Source: Pseudoalteromonas peptidolytica (GTDB taxonomy: Bacteria; Pseudomonadota; Gammaproteobacteria; Enterobacterales; Alteromonadaceae). Taken from it: 64,000 nucleotides of DNA. Positions 29,551 to 41,216 of this stretch are shown piece after piece. How positions within the stretch are numbered: the first letter of the stretch is position 1; each line of letters begins with the position of its first letter. The position numbers and the translations under genes are program-made. Under the pieces are notes generated by a model that worked only from the letters and a program-made list of their open reading frames with translations, ran no database searches and was not told where the DNA came from. The stretch is taken from the NCBI RefSeq assembly GCF_012641745.1, contig NZ_WEHZ01000006.1:124001-188000 (forward strand). Direction: 5' to 3'.

Positions 29551-30924
29551 ATGCAGGTTGCATTAGTTGGTTTGGGTGTGATGGGTAAAAACCTCGCGCT
29601 AAATCTAATAGAGAAGGGGATGACCTTAGTCGCATATGACAAGAACCCCGAAGTAGGTGCGGAATTATTAAGTTGCGCACAGTCGTTAGGTATGGCGGAG
29701 CGCTTACACATAGTGTCTGATCTCGGTGATATGATCAGAAGGCTTGAGACTCCTCGCTCGATTTTATTACTGGTTCCAGCAGGTGAATTAGTAGATAAAG
29801 TTTGTAGCGACTTGGTTGAAGCCGGGGTTGAGAAAGAAGATATCATTGTGGATTGTGGTAATAGTAACTACAAAGATGGTATTGCTCGTAAGTTGAAATA
29901 TCAAAATAAATTTGAGTTTGCCACCATGGGGATCTCTGGCGGAGCTGAAGGGGCGCGTCACGGTCCTGCGATGATGGCGAGTGGCTCTGAAGGCGGATGG
30001 GAACGTATCGAACCTTGGTTTGAGAAAGTTGCGGCAAGCTACAATAACGAGTCATGTTTTGCTCGCGTGGGTCAATCTGCAAGTGGCCATTTTGTAAAAA
30101 TGGTACATAACGGCATTGAATATGCGTTAATGCAGCTGATTGCTGAAGTGTATCAACTACTTCGTCATGGTACTGGCCGCTCACCGAAAGAAGTCGCTGA
30201 AATTTTTGAGTCATGGTCAGAGGGTAACCTAAATAGCTACCTACTCGCTATTTCGAGTCATATTCTCAGCCTCGAAACAGAACAGGGTGAGTCACTAGTT
30301 GACCTTATAGATAACAAAGTAGGTGCTAAAGGTACTGGCCTTTGGACAGCACAGAATGCGTTAGAATTAGGGATTGCCGTCCCATCTTTGGTCGCTGCGG
30401 TGCAAGCTCGCCATTTAACTAATACGATAGATACGCCAGCGGCCAAAGAAATGACGTATGCTGCCAAATCTACCGAGTCGGTTGAAGTTGATTTAGACGA
30501 ATTGAAACAAGCATTCTATTTCGCGAGCTTGCTATGCTATCGTCAAGGCCTTGCATTAATTAAAGGTGCGTCACGAGCTCACCAATGGAAAGTCGACTTA
30601 AATAAGACACTTCAAACCTGGCGCGCCGGTTGTATCATTCGTGCCGACTACCTAGATGATGTTGCTCAGGGTGTTGAGTTTATCGATTCATTAGAGGAGC
30701 CAGCACTGGCACTTCGTCGCACTACCGGTAAAGCGATTGCAACAGGTTTATCTTTCCCTGTGCTTGCTGCGACGCAAACATACATTGCGACGTTGAGCAC
30801 TCCAAGCAATGGTCACTTAGTACAAGCACAACGTGATTACTTTGGTGAACATGGCATTAAGACGCACAGTGGTGAAACGTGTCACCTCACTGATCTTGTC
30901 GAGATTGATGCAAAAGTAAGATAG
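29551..30924 (+). CDS. gnd: 6-phosphogluconate dehydrogenase (decarboxylating)
   Basis: Oxidatively decarboxylates 6-phosphogluconate to ribulose 5-phosphate with NAD(P)+, the third step of the oxidative pentose phosphate pathway. At 457 residues it is slightly shorter than E. coli Gnd. It has the Rossmann motif GLGVMGKNLALN, DCGNSNYKDG, the substrate motif MGISGGAEGARHGPAMMASG, catalytic Lys and Asn in GHFVKMVHNGIEYALMQL, and a C-terminal helix region. The ribosome site GAGGAGG is strong. It is divergent from pykA and followed by a terminator shared with convergent ansA. Confidence 0.95.
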   Translation: MQVALVGLGVMGKNLALNLIEKGMTLVAYDKNPEVGAELLSCAQSLGMAERLHIVSDLGDMIRRLETPRSILLLVPAGELVDKVCSDLVEAGVEKEDIIVDCGNSNYKDGIARKLKYQNKFEFATMGISGGAEGARHGPAMMASGSEGGWERIEPWFEKVAASYNNESCFARVGQSASGHFVKMVHNGIEYALMQLIAEVYQLLRHGTGRSPKEVAEIFESWSEGNLNSYLLAISSHILSLETEQGESLVDLIDNKVGAKGTGLWTAQNALELGIAVPSLVAAVQARHLTNTIDTPAAKEMTYAAKSTESVEVDLDELKQAFYFASLLCYRQGLALIKGASRAHQWKVDLNKTLQTWRAGCIIRADYLDDVAQGVEFIDSLEEPALALRRTTGKAIATGLSFPVLAATQTYIATLSTPSNGHLVQAQRDYFGEHGIKTHSGETCHLTDLVEIDAKVR

Positions 30925-30946
30925 TCACGTCGACACTAGAAATGAC

Positions 30947-30973
30947 AAAGCCGCAGTATCCACTTGCGGCTTT
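30947..30973. terminator. Terminator between convergent gnd and ansA
   Basis: AAAGCCGCA / TGCGGCTTT around a 9-base loop, followed by TTACTTTTC on the plus strand. It is placed 22 bp after the gnd stop and can serve both directions. Confidence 0.75.
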
Positions 30974-30999
30974 TTACTTTTCTTTTCTTCTATCTTTCT

Positions 31000-32010
31000 T
31001 TACCTAGTGAGTTCACCACGAAGGCTATCTTGCATAAAGTGGCGGATAGTTTCTATTTCAAGCTTTTGGCTGAATAGATAATGTAGTTTTGTTAAGCACG
31101 CTTCCAAAGTCATATCATAACCACTGATCACTCCACAATTGAGTAAAGCGTTTCCAGTAGCGTAGCCGCCCATATTTACTTTACCTTGGATACACTGAGT
31201 TAGATTAATGATCACCCCTCCGCTGTCACTTATTGCCTTAAGCTCACTTAAAAAGTGCTCGTCTTGTGGCGCATTTCCAACACCAAAGCTCAATAATATC
31301 AATGCCTTCATTTGACCTTTCATGAGGTTCTTAAGGATCTCAGTTGAAATTCCGGGATAAAGGTGCATCACAGCGATAGGTTGTGGGGAAATCTGGGTTA
31401 CTTGCAAACTTTGCTCAACATAAGGGCTGAGCTTTCCTTCTAGTAGCTGTATGTTGATCCCCGCTTGCGCTAAAGGTGATAAGTTTGGAGACGCAAAGGC
31501 ATCAAACCCGTCAGCATGAGCTTTTATTGCTCGGTTACCACGATACAACTTATTATTGAAAAATAAGCTAACTTCCGCAATGGGATAATTAGCCGCTAAG
31601 TACATGGCATTTAGCAGGTTCACTTGACCATCTGAACGAAGTTGAGATAGTGGTATTTGTGAGCCGGTTACAATCACAGGCTTGGTCAGATTCTCAAACA
31701 TGAAAGACAGCGCTGAAGCGGTATACGCCATTGTGTCTGTGCCATGTAGTACGACAAAGCCATCGTAATCCTGATATTTTGATTGGATATCATCAGCAAT
31801 TAGTTGCCAATGATGGGGAGACATATCAGATGAGTCAATTAAAGGACTGTATTCGTGAATATCAAAAAGTGGCATCTCATCGCGTGTAAACTCAGCGTTA
31901 TTCTTCACCGTATCGGTAAGGTAGCCGGCAACAGGAACATAACCACGACTCGATTGCTTCATACCAATAGTACCGCCGGTATAAGCAATGTATATTTTTT
32001 TTCTTTTCAT
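31000..32010 (-). CDS. ansA: L-asparaginase, type I (cytoplasmic)
   Basis: Hydrolyses L-asparagine to aspartate and ammonia. The 336-residue protein opens KRKKIYIAYTGGTIGM, with the nucleophilic Thr in TGGTIG, and has the second active-site loop VLHGTDTMAYTASALSFM with the Thr-Asp pair. No signal peptide is present, consistent with the low-affinity cytoplasmic AnsA type rather than periplasmic AnsB. It is 70 bp downstream of sppA on the same strand. Unusually, its ATG is preceded directly by a 12-bp hairpin (32012-32041) and no Shine-Dalgarno sequence is visible, which suggests structural control of translation. Confidence 0.93.
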   Translation of the reverse strand: MKRKKIYIAYTGGTIGMKQSSRGYVPVAGYLTDTVKNNAEFTRDEMPLFDIHEYSPLIDSSDMSPHHWQLIADDIQSKYQDYDGFVVLHGTDTMAYTASALSFMFENLTKPVIVTGSQIPLSQLRSDGQVNLLNAMYLAANYPIAEVSLFFNNKLYRGNRAIKAHADGFDAFASPNLSPLAQAGINIQLLEGKLSPYVEQSLQVTQISPQPIAVMHLYPGISTEILKNLMKGQMKALILLSFGVGNAPQDEHFLSELKAISDSGGVIINLTQCIQGKVNMGGYATGNALLNCGVISGYDMTLEACLTKLHYLFSQKLEIETIRHFMQDSLRGELTR

Positions 32011-32011
32011 A

Positions 32012-32041
32012 AATAAGCCCAGAATAAAATCTGGGCTTATT
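32012..32041 (-). promoter_or_regulatory. Hairpin directly before the ansA start codon
   Basis: AATAAGCCCAGA / TCTGGGCTTATT, a perfect 12-bp stem with a 6-base loop, ends one base before the ansA ATG on the minus strand. It occupies the position where a ribosome site should be. It could also end part of the sppA transcript, though the T-tract is poor. Confidence 0.6.
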
Positions 32042-32080
32042 ATAGCAATTGTGTATCCGCAATTGCAGTCTTATTCAGGG

Positions 32081-33961
32081 TTATTCAGCCGATACATTAC
32101 ATAATAAACACAGGGTATAGACATGATTTGGGTCATTTAATTGACCGAGTACTTTGCTCTGAGCTTCTAGTGTATGACTTATATCATCTAGTGTGTTTAA
32201 CGCTGTTTTTGCAAATATCGATTGCTCAGGCATAATGGCCTCAACTGCATTTTGTACTATCGCAGCACCAAATAACTGTTGCACTAGCTTTTCCTGCTCA
32301 GTTAGCGCTTGTTCTATGGTGATAACATCATACATCTCCAAGTTTGCAAGACTGGCTGCTGCGTTAATGGCATCATTCTTATTGCCTAACTTGTCAATGA
32401 GACCAAAATTTAGCGCTTGAGTTGCCAGCCATACACGGCCTTGCGCTACTTCATCAACCGCTGATTTCTCAAGGTTTCGTTCAGTTGCAACCATAGAGAT
32501 AAACTTGTCATAGGCATCTTCAACGCCCATTTGAATAAGATGTTTATAATTACTTTCAATTCCTCTAAATGGTGATTGACCTTTTAGCTCTGTCGTTGCT
32601 ACACCATCTGAATAAATACCAAGTGAATTAGCCGCGTTTTCGAAAGTCATTATCATGCCAAAAACGCCAATTGACCCAGTAATTGTGCTCGGCGAGGCCC
32701 AAATTTCATTCGCTGAGGCCGCAATCCAATAGCCACCTGAAGCCGCGACTGAGCCCATAGATGCGACAACGGGTTTACCTGCCGCTTTTAATGCTAACAC
32801 TTCATTACGAATCGTTTCTGAAGCAAACATACTGCCGCCGCCAGAATCTATCCTTAAAACAACCGCTTTTACTTTATCGTTTAGACGCGCTCTTTTGAGC
32901 AGTGCAGCTGTTGAATCTCCGCCTATGGCACCAGCCTTACGTTTACCATCGGATATTTGACCTTTAGCAACGATCACTGCAACTTTTTCTGTAAATGGAT
33001 TTTCAGCAAATTCTTTTGGTGGCAGTGTTGACAGATACTGTTCAAAGGACACTTGCTTGAACGATTTGCCTTTAGCTTCTAACCCCACTTCATCAATCAA
33101 CTTTTGTACGAACTGTTGATCTGTAACCAGTTCATCCACCCATTGGTTATCAATTGCATATTTAGCAGAGTCGCCTTGTGCAGCTTCCATTTTATCCGTC
33201 AATGCAGCGAATGTTTCATCAAAATTTGTGACATCGAAACCTCGGTTCTCAGCCACTTCTGATTTGTATTGACTCCAAAGTGGTGTTATCCAACCAAGGT
33301 TAGATTGTTTTGCTTCTGGTGACATATCACTGCGGATGAAAGGCTCAACGGCAGATTTATAGGTACCAACACGGAAAATATGCTGAGTCACTTTTAGCTT
33401 ATCTAGGGCTTCTTTGAAATAAAGAGGGTACATGCCAAAACCGGTGATGTTGACGCCACCGTATGGGTGTAAGGTTACTTGATCAGCAATAGAGGCTAAA
33501 TAATATTGTGCTTGAGTGTAATATGCACCGTGAGCATAGATCTTTTTGCCTGCAGCTTTAAATTTTACCAGCGCATCTCTAATGTCGCGGAGTTTATCTA
33601 AATGTGCGCTGTGCATGCGTTGTAAGTCTAGGTACATTGCATATATTTGTTGGTCTTGCGTTGCCTTGTTGACTACGTCAATTATATCATCAAGTAAAAT
33701 CTCACCAGGTTGCTCTGAGTCACCAAACTTGCCGCTCATTGCCGCTTCAAACGGGTCGACATAGGTTAGTTGCTCTACAATGATGCCATTTAGATCTAAG
33801 CGTAAGACACTTTTATCTTCCACTTGGACTTGGTCTTCACCGGATATAATATTAATCACAATGGCAATCAGAATGAATAAGAACAACAGATTTAAAATCA
33901 ATCGTCTAGAAAAGTTCAAGGTGGCCCATATGCCTTTAAAAATATTCGCTATCAGTTTCAA
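32081..33961 (-). CDS. sppA: Signal peptide peptidase SppA (protease IV, long form)
   Basis: An inner-membrane S49 peptidase that degrades cleaved signal peptides. The 626-residue long form has an N-terminal membrane anchor (LNLLFLFILIAIVINIISG, about residues 22-42), a first S49-like domain with the general-base Lys region (VGTYKSAVEPF, as in E. coli K209), and a second domain with the catalytic Ser in GSVAASGGYWIA and the ITGSIGVFG motif. The start is TTG at 33961 with AAGGGA 7 bases upstream, and it gives the expected N-terminus. It is followed by ansA and is divergent from fadH. Confidence 0.93.
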   Translation of the reverse strand: MKLIANIFKGIWATLNFSRRLILNLLFLFILIAIVINIISGEDQVQVEDKSVLRLDLNGIIVEQLTYVDPFEAAMSGKFGDSEQPGEILLDDIIDVVNKATQDQQIYAMYLDLQRMHSAHLDKLRDIRDALVKFKAAGKKIYAHGAYYTQAQYYLASIADQVTLHPYGGVNITGFGMYPLYFKEALDKLKVTQHIFRVGTYKSAVEPFIRSDMSPEAKQSNLGWITPLWSQYKSEVAENRGFDVTNFDETFAALTDKMEAAQGDSAKYAIDNQWVDELVTDQQFVQKLIDEVGLEAKGKSFKQVSFEQYLSTLPPKEFAENPFTEKVAVIVAKGQISDGKRKAGAIGGDSTAALLKRARLNDKVKAVVLRIDSGGGSMFASETIRNEVLALKAAGKPVVASMGSVAASGGYWIAASANEIWASPSTITGSIGVFGMIMTFENAANSLGIYSDGVATTELKGQSPFRGIESNYKHLIQMGVEDAYDKFISMVATERNLEKSAVDEVAQGRVWLATQALNFGLIDKLGNKNDAINAAASLANLEMYDVITIEQALTEQEKLVQQLFGAAIVQNAVEAIMPEQSIFAKTALNTLDDISHTLEAQSKVLGQLNDPNHVYTLCLLCNVSAE

Positions 33962-34173
33962 ATCGATCCCTTATGCTTAACATCAATAAAACACTATTTA
34001 TTTATCATATATCAGAGTCGGTTTCATAGATAATAGAAAAACGTAACTAAGTATTTTCATGCGTGAAATATCAGCAATGAGTCTAGGTTCGTTAATTTCT
34101 TTCTGTTTAAGACTTGCCAAATAATAAAAAAACGTTAATGTTCACAGGTAAGACCAGTTTTGTGGGGCGGCAA

Positions 34174-36135
34174 ATGTTAGAAAAAGAACTAAAACTTAAA
34201 CATACAAGTTTGCGAAATCGCTTGGTGATGGGATCGATGCACACCGGGCTTGAAGAAGGTTGGCACAATCGAAAGCGCTTAGCTGCGTTCTATGAAGCAC
34301 GTGCAAAAGGAGGGGTGGGGTTAATTATCACTGGTGGCTATAGTCCAAATTTACGCGGTAAATTGACGCCCATTTCGTCTTCTTTTAACTCGCGGTATGA
34401 TGTGATAAAGCATAAAGCATACACCAACGTGGTTCACCAACATGGTGGAAAAATTTGCTTACAACTACTGCATGCAGGAAGATACGCTTACCACCCTTTT
34501 AATACAGCACCAAGTGCAATCAAAGCACCAATAAATCCTTATACGCCAAAAGCGATGAGCTTGGGCGCTATTAAAAGTACCATTGAAGATTTTGCACAGT
34601 CAGCAAAGCTAGCTGAGAAGGCCGGATATGATGGTGTCGAAATCATGGGCTCTGAAGGGTATTTAATTAACGAATTCATGGCGAATCACACCAATAAACG
34701 TACTGACGAATACGGTGGTAGTCTAGAAAATAGAATGCGTTTGGCGACTGACATCGTAAAAGCGGTGAGGGCGAAGGTGAGCGATAAGTTTATTATCGTA
34801 TTTCGTTTGTCAGTGATGGATCTAATCCCAAATGGTTCGACAGCAGAAGAAGTTACGCTTCAGGCAAAAGCGCTAGTGTCCGCCGGTGTTGATATTCTTA
34901 ATACTGGAATTGGTTGGCATGAAGCTAGAGTTCCTACAATTGCTTCAATGGTACCACCAGGCGCGTATCGAGAAGCGTCAAATAGGTTAAAACAGGTTGT
35001 TGATATACCCGTTGTGGCCGTCAATCGAATAAATACCCCGACACTAGCAAATGATATTTTAGCTAAAGGCGACGCTGATCTTATTTCTATGGCGCGTCCA
35101 TTGCTTGCTGATCCTGAGTTTTTCAATAAGTACCAAGCACAACGTGAAGAGCAAATTAATATTTGTATCGGTTGTAACCAAGGCTGCTTAGATCATGTAT
35201 TTAAAGGGCAACGGGCTACTTGTTTAGTTAATCCTCAAGCAGGGTTTGAGCTGGATTACCCGTTAGAAGAAGCAACTACAAAGAAAAAGGTATTAGTGGT
35301 GGGAGCTGGCCCCGCTGGATTATCAGTGAGTTATTATTTGGCTAAAAAGGGACACCAAGTTAAGCTCATTGATAGGGGAAGCGAACTAGGTGGACAATTT
35401 AACCTAGCGATGCGTATACCTGGAAAAGAAGACTTTCAACACACGCTAAAATACTATGTGAGCGAAATTAACCGCCTTGGAGTAGAGCTTTGTCTAAACA
35501 CATCTTATGAATTGTCTATGGCAGATGCTTTTGATGATGTCGTTTTTGCAACTGGTGTAAGTCCACGAATGTCCAAAATCGAATGTGCTGATGGGCGTCG
35601 CGTGTTTGCCTATGATGAAGTGATTAAAGGAGAAGTAGAACTCGGTGATAAAATCGCGATTTTAGGTGCGGGTGGTATTGGTTTTGATATGGTTGCCTAT
35701 CTGACAGAACCGCGAGAGCAATCTATTTCAGACTTTAAGGCACAGTGGGGTATCGAATGCGATCCTAAACCATCCCAAGAGCAAAAAACAATTTATATGT
35801 TAAAGCGTTCAGCTGGTCGCTTTGGTAAAGATTTAGGCAAAACCACAGGTTGGATCCACAGAGCGGTTGCAAAGCACCATAACGTTAAACAAATTGCACA
35901 AAGTGAGTACATTCGTTTTGATGGTCAAGGGCTGACTATCAAAGTCGCAGACGATGAGCAGATACTTGACGTTGATACTGTTATTGCATGTATCGGCCAA
36001 GTATCCAACGATACATTGTTTGATAAAGAAACATTGCCAGAAAACCATCATGTTATTGGTGGAGCGAAACTTGCTGCTGCAATCGATGCAAAACGAGCGA
36101 TAGCTGAAGCTCTTCAGGTCGCGAGAAAAATTTAA
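34174..36135 (+). CDS. fadH: NADPH-dependent 2,4-dienoyl-CoA reductase
   Basis: Reduces 2,4-dienoyl-CoA during beta-oxidation of unsaturated fatty acids. The 653-residue iron-sulfur flavoprotein has an FMN TIM-barrel (LKHTSLRNRLVMGSMHTGLEEG; GSEGYLINEFM), 4Fe-4S ligands Cys331, Cys334, Cys338 and Cys350 (CIGCNQGC...TCLVNP), an FAD motif VVGAGPAGLSVSYYL and an NADPH-binding motif ILGAGGIGFD. The open frame extends to a TTG at 34114, but similarity begins at MLEKELKLKHTSL, so I start at the ATG at 34174. It is divergent from sppA. Confidence 0.93.
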   Translation: MLEKELKLKHTSLRNRLVMGSMHTGLEEGWHNRKRLAAFYEARAKGGVGLIITGGYSPNLRGKLTPISSSFNSRYDVIKHKAYTNVVHQHGGKICLQLLHAGRYAYHPFNTAPSAIKAPINPYTPKAMSLGAIKSTIEDFAQSAKLAEKAGYDGVEIMGSEGYLINEFMANHTNKRTDEYGGSLENRMRLATDIVKAVRAKVSDKFIIVFRLSVMDLIPNGSTAEEVTLQAKALVSAGVDILNTGIGWHEARVPTIASMVPPGAYREASNRLKQVVDIPVVAVNRINTPTLANDILAKGDADLISMARPLLADPEFFNKYQAQREEQINICIGCNQGCLDHVFKGQRATCLVNPQAGFELDYPLEEATTKKKVLVVGAGPAGLSVSYYLAKKGHQVKLIDRGSELGGQFNLAMRIPGKEDFQHTLKYYVSEINRLGVELCLNTSYELSMADAFDDVVFATGVSPRMSKIECADGRRVFAYDEVIKGEVELGDKIAILGAGGIGFDMVAYLTEPREQSISDFKAQWGIECDPKPSQEQKTIYMLKRSAGRFGKDLGKTTGWIHRAVAKHHNVKQIAQSEYIRFDGQGLTIKVADDEQILDVDTVIACIGQVSNDTLFDKETLPENHHVIGGAKLAAAIDAKRAIAEALQVARKI

Positions 36136-36203
36136 TGTAATAACCCTAAGAATTAGGCGGTCTATACTGATATTGTAACTATCAACTATGGACTGCCTAT
36201 CTT

Positions 36204-36911
36204 ATGCTTGTAAACCTGCTAAAGTTTTATAACAACACTAAACTAACGTTGGAACACTTCTCAGGGCTTGCCCCTTTACTCATCCGATTACTCCTCGCAC
36301 CAGTGATGATTATCGCTGGGTACAATAAACTAAACTTTAAGCACCAAGACATCGAACTTTACCAAAAACTGCTTCCAGACCCTGGTGTAGTAGAGTGGTT
36401 TGGTAATAGTGAATGGGGGTTGGGGCTGCCTGTTCCTGACTTATTAGCATTTATGGCTGCTTGGACTGAATTTTTAGGTGGTTGGCTGATTTTGGTTGGT
36501 TTATTAACCCGTTTAGTCACGATCCCGCTAATGATAACTATGGTGGTTGCAGCAGTAACTGTGCACCTTGATAATGGCTGGTTTTCAGTTGCGCCATCAA
36601 ACCCTGATACCAGTGCTGCTAAGGTTGTACACTGGTTGGGTGTTGAGCAGGCAAAAAATAGTTTAGATAATAGCCTAGAGGTAAAACAGAGGTTAGACAT
36701 AATCAAAGGGTTGGTTGCAGATCATGGGCGGCCGGATTACCTATACGAAAAAGGAAACATAGTCATATTGAACAATGGCATCGAATTTGCCGCTACCTAT
36801 TTTGTGTTGTTACTGTCGCTATTTTTTATGGGGGGAGGACGTTACGTCAGTATCGACTGTTGGTTGAAACTGCTAATGAGCAGCCAATCAAAAAGTATAC
36901 AGTATCGATGA
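36204..36911 (+). CDS. DoxX-family membrane protein
   Basis: A 235-residue inner-membrane protein with the DoxX four-helix pattern. The first helix contains LIRLLLAPVMIIAGYNKLNF, followed by LAFMAAWTEFLGGWLILVGLLTRLVTIPLMITMVVAAVTVHL and a last helix FAATYFVLLLSLFFMGGGRYVSID. A soluble insert of about 75 residues separates helices three and four. DoxX-like proteins have been linked to thiosulfate:quinone oxidation, redox stress and metallophore modification, but nothing nearby supports a specific role. It is 68 bp after fadH on the same strand. Confidence 0.82.
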   Translation: MLVNLLKFYNNTKLTLEHFSGLAPLLIRLLLAPVMIIAGYNKLNFKHQDIELYQKLLPDPGVVEWFGNSEWGLGLPVPDLLAFMAAWTEFLGGWLILVGLLTRLVTIPLMITMVVAAVTVHLDNGWFSVAPSNPDTSAAKVVHWLGVEQAKNSLDNSLEVKQRLDIIKGLVADHGRPDYLYEKGNIVILNNGIEFAATYFVLLLSLFFMGGGRYVSIDCWLKLLMSSQSKSIQYR

Positions 36912-37029
36912 TCATATAAAACAAAGCACTGTAAACTTAAGCGTGCTGCATAGTCGCAGGCGCTTTGAAATGGTAGACTAAGCGCATATTAATGATACCG
37001 ATTTTGAAGGTACAATACGGAACGAACTA

Positions 37030-37578
37030 ATGGACGCAATAGAATTACTTTTGACACGTCAATCAGATAGCAATCTTTCTTATCCAGGACCAAACCCTGA
37101 GCAACTAGAGATAATTAAAAAAGCTGCTTTGAAGGTACCAGATCATGGTGGCCTTACGCCGTTTAGGTTTATTGTGGTCGAAGAGCAAGGTCGTGAAAAG
37201 CTGGGTGATATTTATTATCAAGCAGCTATAAAGGAGCAGCAAGAACAAAGAGTCATAGATAGGGCGAAGGCGCTACCTCAGCGTGCTCCTATGCTTATTA
37301 TTGCTGTTTCACCTTATCAAGAACACCCTAAAGTTCCTCGTATTGAACAGATCCAAAGCGCAGGTTGTAGTGTGTTAGCGATGCAGCAAGCTGCTTTTGC
37401 ACAAGGTTTATCGGGTGTATGGAGAACCGGTTATTTTGCGCAGAGTGTGGAAGTTAAAAAGCAACTAGGACTGGATGAAAAAGATGAGATTGTTGGCTAT
37501 TTATACTTAGGTACGCCAACAGTGTTATGTACAAAGCCAGTTAGACACAAGCCAGAAGACTTTTTCAGTAGTTTATAA
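37030..37578 (+). CDS. ydjA: Nitroreductase family protein, YdjA type
   Basis: An FMN-dependent NAD(P)H oxidoreductase of 182 residues. The first residues ([21 protein letters not shown]) and the motifs [61 protein letters not shown] and GYLYLGTP run parallel to E. coli YdjA, the shortest member of the nitroreductase family. It acts as a homodimer with two FMN. The physiological substrate is unknown. It is followed after 11 bp by upp and so is probably co-transcribed with it, although no biochemical link is evident. Confidence 0.88.
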   Translation: MDAIELLLTRQSDSNLSYPGPNPEQLEIIKKAALKVPDHGGLTPFRFIVVEEQGREKLGDIYYQAAIKEQQEQRVIDRAKALPQRAPMLIIAVSPYQEHPKVPRIEQIQSAGCSVLAMQQAAFAQGLSGVWRTGYFAQSVEVKKQLGLDEKDEIVGYLYLGTPTVLCTKPVRHKPEDFFSSL

Positions 37579-37589
37579 GGGATCCCCCA

Positions 37590-38222
37590 ATGGCATTACA
37601 TGTAATTGACCACCCGTTGGTTCAACATAAACTTGGGTTACTTCGAGAGCAGGGAGTATCTACCAAGAATTTTCGTGAGATTGTATCAGAAGTTGGAAAC
37701 TTACTGACTTATGAAGCAACTAAAGATTTAACACTCGGTGATGAGATAGTCTCTGCTTGGGACGGCAAACAGTTGACTGTGAAGCGTCTTGCTGGCAAAA
37801 AGATTACACTAGTACCTATTTTGCGAGCTGGTCTTGGTATGCTTGATGGCATATTACAACTTATTCCAGCTGCTAAGGTAAGTGTTGTCGGCTTGCAAAG
37901 AAATGAAGAGACATTAGAGCCAGTACCATATTTTGAAAAATTGGTGGGTAATATAGATGCTAGACTCTCACTAGTGATAGACCCAATGTTAGCAACAGGT
38001 GGATCTTTAGTCGCCACAATAGATATGCTTAAGAAAGCAGGGTGCAAGGAAATCCGAGCGATTGTGCTTGTTGCTGCACCTGAGGGCGTAAAATTAGTTG
38101 AGGCAGCACATCCAGATGTTGAAATATATACCGCATCGCTAGACAGCCACCTTGATGAAAAGGGGTATATTGTTCCTGGGCTTGGTGATGCTGGTGATAA
38201 AATTTTTGGTACTAGAGCATAA
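37590..38222 (+). CDS. upp: Uracil phosphoribosyltransferase
   Basis: Salvages uracil to UMP with PRPP. At 210 residues it has the usual length. The PRPP-binding loop is [18 protein letters not shown], the uracil-recognition end is [17 protein letters not shown], and [15 protein letters not shown] is the oligomer and activation segment. The ribosome site is AAGGGA. There is no uraA permease next to it, unlike in many enterobacteria. The TAA stop shares its last base with the first base of a full-length dispersed repeat. Confidence 0.96.
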   Translation: MALHVIDHPLVQHKLGLLREQGVSTKNFREIVSEVGNLLTYEATKDLTLGDEIVSAWDGKQLTVKRLAGKKITLVPILRAGLGMLDGILQLIPAAKVSVVGLQRNEETLEPVPYFEKLVGNIDARLSLVIDPMLATGGSLVATIDMLKKAGCKEIRAIVLVAAPEGVKLVEAAHPDVEIYTASLDSHLDEKGYIVPGLGDAGDKIFGTRA

Positions 38223-38383
38223 TACCAATTTGACTTAATACTTGCTCAATTTGAAGGTGGAAATCTGACGCTAACAACGTTAAAAATTTCTCATTTAGAA
38301 CAACTAAATAGCAAAATTTTTGCCTAGTTATCGACAAGATTTTCTCGCCTCAAAATAGACCACTTAATTAAGCAAATTGGTAT
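38222..38383 (+). repeat. Dispersed palindromic repeat, copy D (full length, 162 bp)
   Basis: Same length as copy A at 1850-2011 and nearly identical to it, with ends ATACCAATTTGACTTAAT and TTAATTAAGCAAATTGGTAT. Its first base is the last base of the upp stop codon. Immediately after, 38397-38425 (ttaatacttgctcaacgtgagggagtag) resembles the left end of the element again, as if a second, decayed copy followed in tandem. Confidence 0.85.
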
Positions 38384-38473
38384 AACATCAACATACGTTA
38401 ATACTTGCTCAACGTGAGGGAGTAGTTTCAAATTCTTGAATGATTGAGCAGTAAGGCACGTGATTAGCTAATA

Positions 38474-38501
38474 AAAAAGCTACCCGAGAAGGTAGCTTTT
38501 T
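38474..38501. terminator. Bidirectional terminator between upp and the TonB receptor gene
   Basis: AAAAAGCTACC, loop CGAGAA, GGTAGCTTTTT. It lies 24 bp past the stop of the convergent minus-strand receptor gene. Confidence 0.85.
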
Positions 38502-38525
38502 GGTTTCTATAAAAGAAAGGAACTG

Positions 38526-41045
<2,520 letters not shown>

Positions 41046-41103
41046 ATTTATTTTACCACGAGTTAGATTATTTACTGAACGAGTGAGCCCTTTAGGCAAT
41101 AGA

Positions 41104-41116
41104 GTTATAATATAAC
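41104..41116. promoter_or_regulatory. Zur-like operator 1 (znuD side)
   Basis: GTTATAATATAAC, a perfect 13-bp palindrome matching the core of the gammaproteobacterial Zur box. It is 59 bp upstream of the receptor ATG, where it would cover the promoter. Confidence 0.75.
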
Positions 41117-41141
41117 ACTACAGTTTAGGTGGATCAATAAC

Positions 41142-41154
41142 GTTATACTATAAC
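41142..41154. promoter_or_regulatory. Zur-like operator 2 (yaeQ-like side)
   Basis: GTTATACTATAAC, a palindrome of the same form as operator 1, 38 bp away centre to centre and 63 bp before the ATG chosen for the divergent yaeQ-like gene. It suggests both divergent genes answer to zinc. Confidence 0.72.
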
Positions 41155-41216
41155 TTAGTTATTGTTGAAATTAATATAGGTACTATAGTTAGTAGATGCG
41201 CATAACTAGGCATGCC

